Positions 1 to 7,378 of a stretch of 22,737 bases of DNA are shown here, piece by piece. Source of the DNA: RDXT01 sp033765305 (GTDB lineage Bacteria; Bacteroidota; Bacteroidia; J057); the NCBI GenBank assembly GCA_033765305.1, contig JANRID010000037.1:1-22737 (forward strand), written 5' to 3'. The notes below the pieces were generated by a model. The model worked only from the letters and a program-made list of their open reading frames with translations, was not told the origin of the DNA and ran no database searches. The position numbers and the translations under genes were made by a program. Numbering within the stretch: position 1 is the stretch's first letter; the number at the start of each line of letters is the position of its first letter.

Positions 1-1
1 C

Positions 2-2330
2 GAGCTTCAGACCATTGCGCTGAGCAACACAACGATCACGCTCTCCGACGGCGGCGGTTCGGTGGTGCTTCCCTACAGCGGCGGCACGGGCATCAGCGTC
101 AATACCACGACGGGCGTCATCGCCAACACCGGCGATACGGATGCTTTGGACGACATCACGACCTCGACCGCAGCCGCAGGCGACGTATCGGGGAGCTTCC
201 CGAACCTGACGGTGGACGGCATCCAGGGCAACCCGGTGGCAAACACGGCTCCGGCCAGCGGCCAGGTGCTGAAGTGGAACGGCACGCAGTGGGCTCCGGG
301 CACGGACAATACGGATGATGCGGATGCTGATCCAACAAACGAAATCCAGTCGCTCTCCATCAGCGGAACCACCCTGAGCCTGAGCAACGGCGGCGGATCG
401 GTCAACATTCCCGTCAACACCTACACCGGCGGAACCGGCATTGCCATTTCCGGCCTGACCATCATCAACATTGGGGATACCGACGCGGCAGACGACATTA
501 CCATCGCCACAAATGCCACGGGCGATGTGAGCGGCGCCTTTCCGGACCTGACCGTCGAAGCCCTGCAGGGCAATCCGGTTGCAGCCTCAGCACCCGCCGC
601 AGGCGAAGTCCTGAAATGGAACGGCACCGAATGGGCTCCTGCTCCGGACGACGATACCGACCCGGATGCCGATCCCACCAATGAACTGCAGACATTGACC
701 CTCACCGGCAACTTCCTGTCGGTCAGCGATGGCAACACCGTGCTCCTTCCGACAACTGCGCCTACTTACCTGGAAGGCGACGGGATCGACATTCTCCCCG
801 GCAACATCATCTTCAATACCGGTGATACCGTAGCAGGCGACGACATTACCATCGCCACCTCCGCAGGCGGCGACCTGAGCGGACTCTATCCCAATCCGTC
901 CGTTGTACAGATCCAGGGCAGCCCGGTTTCTGCAGCGGTCCCGGCGACCAATGATGTCCTGAAGTGGAACGGGACCGCCTGGACCCCCGCACAGGATACC
1001 GATACAGATCCGCTCAACGAAATTCAGAGCCTGTCGCTCTCCGGCATTACCCTCAGCCTGAGCAATGGCGGCGGAAGCGTAAACCTGCCCTACATCGGCG
1101 GAACCGGCATCGCCCTTTCCGGCCCGACGATCATCAACACCGGCGATACCGACGCGTCGAACGATATCACCAACGCCACTTCTGCTGGCGGCGACCTCGG
1201 CGGCACGTATCCCAATCCGACCGTGGAGGGCCTCCAGGGCTTCCCGGTAGCCAACCTGACCCCTTCCAGCGGACAGGTCCTGAAATGGAACGGCACGCAG
1301 TGGGCGCCAGGCACAGACAATGATGTGGACAGCGACGTTACCAACGAACTGCAGACGCTGTCCGTCTCCGGCACGGATCTGACGCTGAGCAGCGGCGGCG
1401 GCACGGTGAGCCTGCTGGCCTACGGTGCCGGCACGGGCATCAGCATCACGGGAAATACGATCGCCAATACCGGCGACACAGACGCCTCGGACGACATCAC
1501 GACGGCGACTGCCGGCGCAGGCGACGTGACAGGCGCCTTCCCGAACCTGACCGTGGACGGTATTCAGGGTAATCCGGTGGCCAATCTTACGCCTTCTGCA
1601 AATGACGTGCTGAAGTGGAACGGCACGCAGTGGGCACCCTCCGCAGATGACATAAACGACGCGGATGCCGACCCGGCGAACGAGCTGCAGACGCTGTCGG
1701 TGTCGGGCACGGACCTGACGCTGAGCAGCGGCGGCGGCACGGTGAGCCTGCTGGCCTACGCAGCCGGCACGGGCATCGGCATCACGGGCAATACGATCGA
1801 GAACACGGGCGACACAGACGGCTCGGACGACATCACGACGGCGACTGCGGGCGCAGGCGATGTTTCGGGCACCTTCCCCGCGCTGACGGTGGACGGCCTG
1901 CAAGGCAATCCGGTCGCGGCAACGGCGCCGGCCGCCAGCGAGGTGCTGAAGTGGAACGGCACGGAATGGGCCCCAGCCCCCGACGCGGTGGACGACGCGG
2001 ATGCCGACCCGGCGAACGAGCTGCAGACGCTGTCGGTGTCGGGCACGGACCTGACGCTGAGCAGCGGCGGCGGCACGGTGAGCCTGCTGGCCTACGCAGC
2101 CGGCACGGGCATCGGCATCACGGGCAACACGATCGAGAACACGGGCGATACGGACGGCTCGGACGACATCACGACGGCGACCGCCGGCGCAGGCGATGTT
2201 TCGGGCACCTTCCCCACGCTGACGGTGGACGGCCTGCAAGGCAATCCGGTTGCGGCAACGGCGCCGGCTTCGGGCGATGTGCTCGAATGGGACGGCGCCC
2301 AGTGGACCCCGGGCGCGCTGAGCAGCTCGC
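2..2330 (+). repeat. Seven tandem coding repeats, period about 336 bp
   Basis: Unit boundaries, taken at the Asn codon of NE(L/I)Q, fall at about 338, 680, 1016, 1343, 1679 and 2015, giving unit lengths of 342, 336, 327, 336 and 336 bp. The first unit is cut by the window edge and the last runs into the S74 domain near 2330. Units 6 (1679-2014) and 7 (from 2015) are almost identical at the DNA level over their first 270 bases, and unit 5 shares its first part with them. Units 1 to 4 are much more diverged and use different Thr and Gly codons. The pattern indicates recent duplication or gene conversion next to the chaperone end. Confidence 0.9.
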
Positions 2331-2833
2331 AGGTCACTGTGGACAGCGACTGGGTTCCGGATGCGGATGCAACCCGCGATCTGGGCACGTCCGCATTGCG
2401 CTGGCGCGACGCCTACGTAGCGAACGGGGTCACGACCACCTCCGACCGCCGCGAAAAGGAGCAGATCCGCGAACTGCCCTACGGCCTCGACGAAATCATG
2501 CAGCTCAATCCGGTGGTTTTCACCTGGAAAGACCGTCCGGAGGAAGGCGACAAGCTGGGCCTGATCGCCCAGGAAGTGCTGCCCGTGGTCACGGAAGCCG
2601 TCAAGACCCATGAAATCCGCAAGGATTCCCTGGGCCAGGTAACCCGGACGGAGCTGGACCGCTACGGGGTGAACTATTCCGATCTGATTCCGGTGCTCAT
2701 CAAAGGCATGCAGGAGCAGCAGGAGCTGATCCGCAGGCAGCAGGAGCAAATTCAGGCGCTGCAAACCCGGATGAACCAGCTTCAGGAGCAGCAGGTGCTC
2801 ACCGCTGAGGCCCCAACCGCAGAGAAACGATGA
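2..2833 (+). CDS. Repeat-fibre surface protein with C-terminal S74 chaperone domain (5' partial)
   Basis: The reading frame is open from base 2, so the true start lies upstream and at least 943 residues are present. Residues 1 to about 776 are seven tandem modules of about 112 residues, each with the signatures NELQTLSVSG, GGTGI, GDxSGxFPxLTV, LQGNPV and VLKWNGTxWAPG, separated by Asp-rich linkers. The C-terminus is an intramolecular-chaperone (peptidase S74) domain. LGTSALRWRDAYV leads into the SDRREK motif (Ser codon 2441), followed by GLDEIMQLNPVVFTWK, KLGLIAQEV and NYSDLIPVLIKGMQEQQ, then a Gln/Glu-rich coiled coil to the end. In the family this domain trimerises a fibre and cuts itself off just before the Ser of SDxRxK; here about 130 residues would be released. 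Such proteins are common in Bacteroidota and need not be phage-borne. The stop overlaps the next start (ATGA). An adhesin-like surface fibre is the likely role, by inference. No T9SS sorting domain is present on this protein. Confidence 0.85.
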   Translation, partial: ELQTIALSNTTITLSDGGGSVVLPYSGGTGISVNTTTGVIANTGDTDALDDITTSTAAAGDVSGSFPNLTVDGIQGNPVANTAPASGQVLKWNGTQWAPGTDNTDDADADPTNEIQSLSISGTTLSLSNGGGSVNIPVNTYTGGTGIAISGLTIINIGDTDAADDITIATNATGDVSGAFPDLTVEALQGNPVAASAPAAGEVLKWNGTEWAPAPDDDTDPDADPTNELQTLTLTGNFLSVSDGNTVLLPTTAPTYLEGDGIDILPGNIIFNTGDTVAGDDITIATSAGGDLSGLYPNPSVVQIQGSPVSAAVPATNDVLKWNGTAWTPAQDTDTDPLNEIQSLSLSGITLSLSNGGGSVNLPYIGGTGIALSGPTIINTGDTDASNDITNATSAGGDLGGTYPNPTVEGLQGFPVANLTPSSGQVLKWNGTQWAPGTDNDVDSDVTNELQTLSVSGTDLTLSSGGGTVSLLAYGAGTGISITGNTIANTGDTDASDDITTATAGAGDVTGAFPNLTVDGIQGNPVANLTPSANDVLKWNGTQWAPSADDINDADADPANELQTLSVSGTDLTLSSGGGTVSLLAYAAGTGIGITGNTIENTGDTDGSDDITTATAGAGDVSGTFPALTVDGLQGNPVAATAPAASEVLKWNGTEWAPAPDAVDDADADPANELQTLSVSGTDLTLSSGGGTVSLLAYAAGTGIGITGNTIENTGDTDGSDDITTATAGAGDVSGTFPTLTVDGLQGNPVAATAPASGDVLEWDGAQWTPGALSSSQVTVDSDWVPDADATRDLGTSALRWRDAYVANGVTTTSDRREKEQIRELPYGLDEIMQLNPVVFTWKDRPEEGDKLGLIAQEVLPVVTEAVKTHEIRKDSLGQVTRTELDRYGVNYSDLIPVLIKGMQEQQELIRRQQEQIQALQTRMNQLQEQQVLTAEAPTAEKR

Positions 2834-3348
2834 AACACCGCCGATACAGCTGGCTGGCAGGAATCCTGCTGGCCAGCCTTTCCGCCTGGGGCCAGCCGGA
2901 GTTTACCCGCCCGACCCTGGTGCCGCTGGGCACCTCCGCAGAAGTAAACGAGCTCTACCTGACCTACACCGTAGGCGAGCCGATGGTGCAGACCCTCGTC
3001 AGCCTCAACGGCACCCTCGTGCTCACCCAGGGCTTCGAGCAGCCCGACGGCGCCGGCGGGGTGGGCATCGATCCGGAGCCCCTGATTCACCTGAAGTATT
3101 CCATCTTTCCCAATCCGACGGCAGGCCGCCTGTTCGTGGAGATGGAAGCCGACCGCCTGGTGGACCTCGAACTGCAGCTCACCGACCTGAGCGGACGCGC
3201 AGTGCAGGAGCCGGCAGCGCTGCGAGGAACCGGATCGCTTCGCAAAACCCTGGACCTGAGCACCCTGCCTGAAGGGTACTACATGCTCGGCATCCGCCGG
3301 GCCGGCGGGCGCGAAATCAAATCTTTCATGATTCAGAAACTCAACTGA
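2830..3348 (+). CDS. Small T9SS type A sorting-domain protein
   Basis: This is a 172-residue secreted protein. Residues 1 to about 21 are a signal peptide (MKHRRYSWLAGILLASLSAWG). The mature N-terminus carries the short beta motif LTYTVGEPMVQTL ending in LTQGFEQP, which often precedes sorting domains in Bacteroidota. Residues from about 94 (IFPNPTAGRLFVEM), through LTDLSGRAVQ and LPEGYYMLGI, to FMIQKLN at the end are a typical Por secretion-system C-terminal domain, which directs export by the type IX system and cell-surface attachment. Only about 70 residues lie between signal peptide and sorting domain, so it is little more than a small displayed domain. The start codon overlaps the stop of the fibre gene, which suggests translational coupling. 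Specific function is unknown. Confidence 0.85.
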   Translation: MKHRRYSWLAGILLASLSAWGQPEFTRPTLVPLGTSAEVNELYLTYTVGEPMVQTLVSLNGTLVLTQGFEQPDGAGGVGIDPEPLIHLKYSIFPNPTAGRLFVEMEADRLVDLELQLTDLSGRAVQEPAALRGTGSLRKTLDLSTLPEGYYMLGIRRAGGREIKSFMIQKLN

Positions 3349-3355
3349 TGCCGGC

Positions 3356-3829
3356 ATGAACTTCCAACGAATCTTCCCGGGCGCAGCCATCTGGCTGGGC
3401 ATCTGCCTGGCCGGGATTTCCGGCGCGCATGCGCAGCAGATTTCGGCTGTTTCCCCTGCGGTACTGATGGATTTCGGGTATCCGGAGCTCCGGCTGCTGG
3501 ATGATGTGCTGCTGGAGGAGGAAAACCCCAACAACTTCCTCGATGCAGGCGAAGCGGTGCTGATTTCCTTTACAGTGGAAAATCAGGGTGCCTATCCAGC
3601 CCGTTTCGTGACGGTCAAGCCGCAGGAACTCAACCGCATCCAGGGCCTGGTGCTGCCGGTGTCGGTGGAGGTAGGGGATCTGAAGCCCGGCGAAAAGCGG
3701 GTGGTGCAGGTCGGGGTAGAGGCTACGGCATCCCTCCAGAAAGGCACAGCCAGTTTTATTTTTTACCTCCAGGAAAACGGCGAGCCGCAGAACATCTCCA
3801 TCGTCTATGCCCTCGCGACCGCGCAGTGA
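3356..3829 (+). CDS. Exported protein with an Ig-like (CARDB-like) fold, function unknown
   Basis: This is a 157-residue protein with a clear signal peptide (residues 1 to about 27, ending GISGAHAQ). The mature part contains NNFLDAGEAVLISFTVENQG, then YPARFVTVKP and LKPGEKRVVQVGVEA. This is the pattern of a beta-sandwich domain of the CARDB/NEW3 type, in which 'increased-spacing' Asn/Asp-Ala-Gly-Glu strands introduce an Ig-like fold. No catalytic motif is visible. It starts 8 bases after the T9SS protein stop and its own end overlaps the next start by 23 bases, so it is part of the same operon. It may be a periplasmic or surface-associated structural partner. The fold assignment is by pattern recognition only. 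Confidence 0.7.
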   Translation: MNFQRIFPGAAIWLGICLAGISGAHAQQISAVSPAVLMDFGYPELRLLDDVLLEEENPNNFLDAGEAVLISFTVENQGAYPARFVTVKPQELNRIQGLVLPVSVEVGDLKPGEKRVVQVGVEATASLQKGTASFIFYLQENGEPQNISIVYALATAQ

Positions 3830-4754
3830 GTGGCTGCGCCGGCAGGGCCTCCTGGCCTGCTGCCTGCTGAGCATCAGCGCGGTCCGGGCCCAGCAGTCGC
3901 TGGGCTTCACGGGCGGGCTGAGCCTGACCGCAGGCTGGCCGGTAAACCGGGCCGGTCTGACAGGCACGGTTTACTATGTGCGGGACTTTGTGCAGGTGAG
4001 TGTTTCAGCGCGCGGATGCTGGGTGCTGCGCGGCCTGGGCCCCCGTCCCTTTCCGGCGGGGCCTGAGTTTCAGGTGCAGGCCGGGGTGCTGGGCGGTTTC
4101 GGCCCGCGCCGGTTCGATGCGCATCCGTTTCATACCGCAATTGCCAACCAGACCGGCCGCCAGTACGCGGCGGCCTACGCATTCAGCTGGTACATCGACC
4201 GCTTCGGCACCACCCAGCGCAGCGGCACCCTGGCTGTCCACATCGGGCGACTTCAGCTGGCCACCGAAAACGACGCCCTCGGCGGCGGCCTCGATGACCG
4301 CTTCCGTACCGGCGCCTTCGGCATCCAGTACCGCTTCGACGCCTGGACCCTCGGCCTGCAGTCGGTGCTCTGGACCGGCGATGCGCGCGGAGCCGGCGTA
4401 AAAAAAGTCACAGACAGCGCATATCCGGCACGCTTCGGGTACCGCGACGTGAGCCAGGTGCCCTACGGGCGCTTTTCGCACGGCATCCTGTCGCTGCAGG
4501 CCCAGGCCCTGATGCCCTGGAGCCAGATCGGCCATGCCTCCCTCGGCATCGATGCCGAGCAGGTGCGGCATTTCCTCCAGAACCGCCTCATTCACGACAT
4601 GCCTTTCATTCCGGACCGCTGGATCAAGGCCAAAAACCTGCATTATCCCATGCTGGACCGGACGGGCATGCCCTATCTCTTCCTGCCTGGGCAGCAGGTC
4701 CGGAAGCCCCGGCCGGTGGTCCAGGCCGGGCTGAACGGGGGCCTGTTTTACTGA
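3807..4754 (+). CDS. Exported barrel-like protein resembling the 'polymorphic toxin type 23' family
   Basis: This is a 315-residue protein. The start overlaps the previous gene by 23 bases but gives a convincing signal peptide (Arg-rich n-region, then GLLACCLLSISAVRA, cut before QQ). The body has many alternating hydrophobic/polar strands (FTGGLSLTAGW, GTLAVHIGRLQLATEND, FRTGAFGIQYRF, WTLGLQSVLWTGD), as in an outer-membrane beta-barrel. The C-terminal half has DDRFRTGAF, YPARFGYRDVSQ, YGRFSHGILSLQ, GIDAEQVRHFLQNRLIHD and YLFLPGQQVRKPRP, ending NGGLFY. I recognise this as the conserved block of the family named Ntox23 (polymorphic toxin type 23) in Bacteroidota. No immunity gene, Rhs/VgrG carrier or other toxin delivery region is nearby, so a toxin role is doubtful. 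An envelope protein of a surface-fibre cassette is equally or more plausible. Confidence 0.6.
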   Translation: MPSRPRSEWLRRQGLLACCLLSISAVRAQQSLGFTGGLSLTAGWPVNRAGLTGTVYYVRDFVQVSVSARGCWVLRGLGPRPFPAGPEFQVQAGVLGGFGPRRFDAHPFHTAIANQTGRQYAAAYAFSWYIDRFGTTQRSGTLAVHIGRLQLATENDALGGGLDDRFRTGAFGIQYRFDAWTLGLQSVLWTGDARGAGVKKVTDSAYPARFGYRDVSQVPYGRFSHGILSLQAQALMPWSQIGHASLGIDAEQVRHFLQNRLIHDMPFIPDRWIKAKNLHYPMLDRTGMPYLFLPGQQVRKPRPVVQAGLNGGLFY

Positions 4755-5941
4755 TCTCCTGCGGTTGGGCTTCCCTCCTGCACCGGCAGGCACAGATCGA
4801 CGGAATTGGCGTAGATCTCCAGCAGCTGGCGCCGCAGCAGGTAGCGGCTGCCTTTGACCTCCAGCAGCCGGGTTTCGACGTGGGCTTCGAAGGCAGCCCG
4901 CTCCTCCGCCGTGTACCGTCCGGCAAACCGGCTGGAGCCGTGCAGCAGGTCCCACGCAGCAAAATGTGTAGGCCAGAGCCGGTACTGGCGGCGGATTTCC
5001 CCGTCGAGCCGGGCGGCCAGCTCCCGCAGCCATGCGTTGCGGCTGGCGGCTTTGGCATCGGGCTCCGGCGGCAGCTCCACAGGGCCGCCGATGCCGAGGT
5101 GAATGCGTCCTTTCGGATCGCGGATGCCGCGGATCATCGACAGCTTGTCGTCCTTGGTGTAGGGGAGCTGCGCTGCCTGGTGCACCAGCTCCTCTGCCTT
5201 GAGCATGTCGCAGGGCTCGTATTCATAGGAGATGACCGCTGGCGTCAGGCGCAGCTCCGCGAAGCTTTCGCAGTGTGCCGAAGGGCCTGATAGCGAGAGC
5301 ATTTTCAGCAGGCCGGTATGCGTTTCGTCCCGCCCGTCCTTGGTGCGGCCGCTGCGCTGCGCGAGCCATACCGATTGCCCGTCTGTGCAGATGCTCTCCC
5401 GGATGTAGCGGGAAAGCCGCTGCGCATAGGCCTGCATGAGGTGAATCGGCGCGGTGCGGTGCACGATGAAGCTCTTGTTGAGGCGCATCAGATCGGTCAC
5501 CAGCTGGGAGACCATCAGATTGTCGCCGATGGCGATGCGGCTGGTCGGGAGCCCGAGCTCGTGGAGGATGACATTGAGGATGGCCGAATCGAGGATAATA
5601 TCGCGGTGGTTGGCGATAAAGAGCCGGGGGGCGGCGGCATCGAGGGCTTCGGTGCCGCTGACAGTCAGGCCGGAGGCGGTTTCGGCGAGGATGCCGCGCA
5701 TGGCCCGATGGATCATGCGGGCCTGAAATTCGGCCACGGAGCGGGTGCCGGAGAGCGCTTCGAGCAGGGCAGCCCGGTCAAATTCCGGCACCAGATGGCG
5801 CATCAGGTGAAAAAACGAGGCTTTATGGGAAATGCGGTGCAGCACGGCCGGCACTTCGGCGTCATGGTAGGGCCGTATTTCATCGATACCGAGGCTGGGG
5901 GTGGAATCCGTCATGGACTGAAGCGCGTAAGCTGGGCACAT
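4748..5941 (-). CDS. PlsC/PlsB-like 1-acyl-glycerol-3-phosphate acyltransferase family protein
   Basis: This is a 397-residue predicted glycerolipid acyltransferase. Motif I is NHRDIILD (His112, Asp118, the HX4D catalytic pair). Motif II is LNKSFIVHR (about 154-162), motif III is AQRSGRTKDG (about 194-203) and motif IV is LTPAVISYEYEP (about 232-243). These four blocks match the LPLAT superfamily and look closer to PlsB-type GPAT spacing than to short PlsC enzymes. No transmembrane span or signal peptide is obvious, so a cytoplasmic-face membrane-associated enzyme is likely. The gene starts 6 bases after the lacI stop on the same strand, so the two are probably co-transcribed. A start at Met10 (base 5914) is an alternative; neither start has a good ribosome binding site. 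Its stop overlaps the convergent plus-strand gene by 7 bases. Acyl donor and acceptor cannot be told from sequence. Confidence 0.8.
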   Translation of the reverse strand: MCPAYALQSMTDSTPSLGIDEIRPYHDAEVPAVLHRISHKASFFHLMRHLVPEFDRAALLEALSGTRSVAEFQARMIHRAMRGILAETASGLTVSGTEALDAAAPRLFIANHRDIILDSAILNVILHELGLPTSRIAIGDNLMVSQLVTDLMRLNKSFIVHRTAPIHLMQAYAQRLSRYIRESICTDGQSVWLAQRSGRTKDGRDETHTGLLKMLSLSGPSAHCESFAELRLTPAVISYEYEPCDMLKAEELVHQAAQLPYTKDDKLSMIRGIRDPKGRIHLGIGGPVELPPEPDAKAASRNAWLRELAARLDGEIRRQYRLWPTHFAAWDLLHGSSRFAGRYTAEERAAFEAHVETRLLEVKGSRYLLRRQLLEIYANSVDLCLPVQEGSPTAGDQ

Positions 5942-5947
5942 TCCGGC

Positions 5948-6982
5948 TCAGGCGCCGCCGGAGGATTGCCTGATCATCAAGGTGGTGCGCAAGGTAACGG
6001 TTTCGGGCGAGAAAGCGAGATCCTGCTTGGCAGAATGGATTTCATCGAGCAGCAGCCGTGCGGCAGTGCGGCCCATTTCCCAGCTCGGCTGGGAGACGGA
6101 GGAGAGCGGCGGCTCCATGATGGCGGAGATGGCCCAGTCGCTGAAGCCAATCAGAGCCATTTCGTCCGGAATGCGCTTTCCGGCCATTTTGAGGGCCGTC
6201 ATGGCGCCGATGGCCACCGTATCGGTGACGGTGAAGATTGCGGTGCAGCCGGGATGTTCGTTCAGGAGCCTTCGGGTAAACTGGCGTCCTTCTTCGAGGG
6301 TGATGTCCTGACAGGCATAGATAAGCGATTCATCATACGGGATGCCGTGGGCTGCAAGGGCATCCCGGTAGCCCATGAGGCGGTTGTATGAAGTGGTGGC
6401 AATGAGCGGCCCGCGGAAATGGGCGATCTGCCGGTGGCCCTGCTGGATGAGGTGCGATACGGCCTGAAAGGCGCCGTCGTGGTCGTCCACGATCACGCGG
6501 GAGGTGCCGTCGAGCCCCGTCGGGACCTTGTCGAAGAATACGATCGGCACTCCGGCCTCCTGAAAGTCGCGGAAATGGTCGAACTGCACGGTGCCGTGCG
6601 CCACCGAAACCAGAACACCGTCCACGCGGCTGGCGTAGAGGGCCTGGGCATCGGCGACCTCCTTGTGGTAGTCTTCGTTGGACTGGCAGAGCATCACCCG
6701 GTAATCCTGCTCGTAGGCGACCTCCATGATGCCTTTAATAACGGCGGAGAAAAAATGATCGACGATGGACGGGATGATGACGCCGATGACCTTGGATTCG
6801 CGCTTGCGCAGGCCGGCAGCCATGGTATTGGGCCGGTAGTTGAGTTCGCGCGCCAGCTCCACCACCCGTTTTTTGGTATCTGCACTGATGTCCGGGTAGT
6901 TTTTAAGTGCCCTGGACACCGTGGCTGTGCTGATCCCAAGGGTTTTAGCGAGGTCGACTAAGGTAATCTGTTTCTTGTTCAT
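5948..6982 (-). CDS. LacI-family transcriptional regulator
   Basis: This is a 344-residue full-length LacI/GalR regulator. Residues 1-55 form the helix-turn-helix (TLVDLAKTLGISTATVSRAL), followed by the hinge motif YRPNTMAAGLR, whose Leu inserts into the minor groove at the operator centre in this family. Residues from about 64 (KVIGVIIPSIVDHFF) to about 335 form a periplasmic-binding-protein-like sensor domain, with the family landmarks VDGVLVS, HLIQQGHRQIAHF and IGFSDW. The gene is divergent from the susC-susD locus across a 396-bp gap that contains a LacI-type palindrome, so it most likely controls that locus and itself in response to a sugar. The effector is not evident; given the GH65 gene downstream, an alpha-glucoside or glucose-containing product is a reasonable guess. 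Confidence 0.92.
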   Translation of the reverse strand: MNKKQITLVDLAKTLGISTATVSRALKNYPDISADTKKRVVELARELNYRPNTMAAGLRKRESKVIGVIIPSIVDHFFSAVIKGIMEVAYEQDYRVMLCQSNEDYHKEVADAQALYASRVDGVLVSVAHGTVQFDHFRDFQEAGVPIVFFDKVPTGLDGTSRVIVDDHDGAFQAVSHLIQQGHRQIAHFRGPLIATTSYNRLMGYRDALAAHGIPYDESLIYACQDITLEEGRQFTRRLLNEHPGCTAIFTVTDTVAIGAMTALKMAGKRIPDEMALIGFSDWAISAIMEPPLSSVSQPSWEMGRTAARLLLDEIHSAKQDLAFSPETVTLRTTLMIRQSSGGA

Positions 6983-7064
6983 AGATGCAGGGGAAGGGCT
7001 GGGCGCTTGAAAGGCTTAAATTATGAAAAAAAATGAAGAAAAAATGGAAACCCGAAAAGGATTA

Positions 7065-7078
7065 CGTAATCGATTTCG
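7065..7078. promoter_or_regulatory. Candidate LacI-family operator
   Basis: CGTAATCGATTTCG is an inverted repeat centred on a CpG step (7071/7072) with 6 of 7 pairs matching; only T7067/T7076 fails. A central CpG flanked by AT-rich half-sites is typical of LacI-family operators. It lies 83 bases upstream of the lacI start and about 300 bases from susC. It would suit autoregulation of lacI, and control of susC only if the susC promoter is close by or looping occurs. Confidence 0.5.
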
Positions 7079-7134
7079 GACGGGGCCGCAAGGGATATGA
7101 TTTTTTCAAGGCTTGATTTGTATCCGGATTTTAG

Positions 7135-7142
7135 CAAACTTA
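7135..7142 (-). promoter_or_regulatory. Possible -7 promoter element for lacI
   Basis: Read on the minus strand this is TAAGTTTG, an exact match to the Bacteroidota -7 consensus TAnnTTTG. No TTG is found at the expected -33 distance upstream, so support is partial. Transcription from here would give lacI a leader of about 145 bases, with the operator candidate inside it, placing a bound repressor as a roadblock. Confidence 0.25.
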
Positions 7143-7378
7143 GGGTCGGATTTGGATGATGCCCGCTGCACGCCACGTTTGGGCCGCCTGATCCGTTATG
7201 CTACTACAACAACATAGTCTATGACTGATTGCTACCCGCTGGCTGATTGTACGATCCGGATACTTTTTTCACACTGACGAGTATTTTTTTCCTGAGCCTA
7301 TCCTGAAGGAGAGCTCCGCCTCCCGTTCATGCCGGGCTCGCGTTCTTTGTTTCATCATAGTTTGTGATGGTTTAAACT

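Larger units (their letters stand above)
6983..7378. other. AT-rich divergent intergenic regulatory region
   Basis: This 396-bp gap between lacI and susC is far more AT-rich than its surroundings and has no plausible gene on either strand. It holds A-tracts near 7025-7046, a LacI-type operator candidate at 7065-7078 and a minus-strand match to the Bacteroidota -7 element at 7135-7142. Two copies of ATCCGGAT lie at 7122-7129 and 7254-7261. I could not find a convincing -33/-7 promoter pair for susC. The stretch at about 7262-7290 contains T-runs resembling poor -7 elements. Confidence 0.6.

Noticed and set aside
587..2764. Long minus-strand open frame (725 codons) opposite the repeat fibre gene
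   Set aside because: It mirrors the plus-strand repeats in a GC-rich sequence and has no domain, signal or start context. The plus strand has recognisable repeats and an S74 domain.
2441..2833. Prophage tail-fibre interpretation of the S74 domain
   Set aside because: No phage structural, integrase or lysis genes are present and the neighbours are T9SS and envelope proteins. Chromosomal S74 repeat proteins are common in this phylum.
7213..7223. CATAGTCTATG inverted repeat as a second regulatory site
   Set aside because: Five-base arms around one base are expected by chance in a gap this long, and it does not resemble the CpG-centred candidate operator.
7122..7261. Two copies of the palindrome ATCCGGAT at 7122-7129 and 7254-7261 as operator pair
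   Set aside because: The match stops at eight bases, flanks differ, and this word is frequent in the coding sequence of this genome.
7346..7366. TTTG and TAGTTTG near the susC start as a -33/-7 promoter
   Set aside because: The spacing between elements is about half of that required and the start codon would follow within a few bases.
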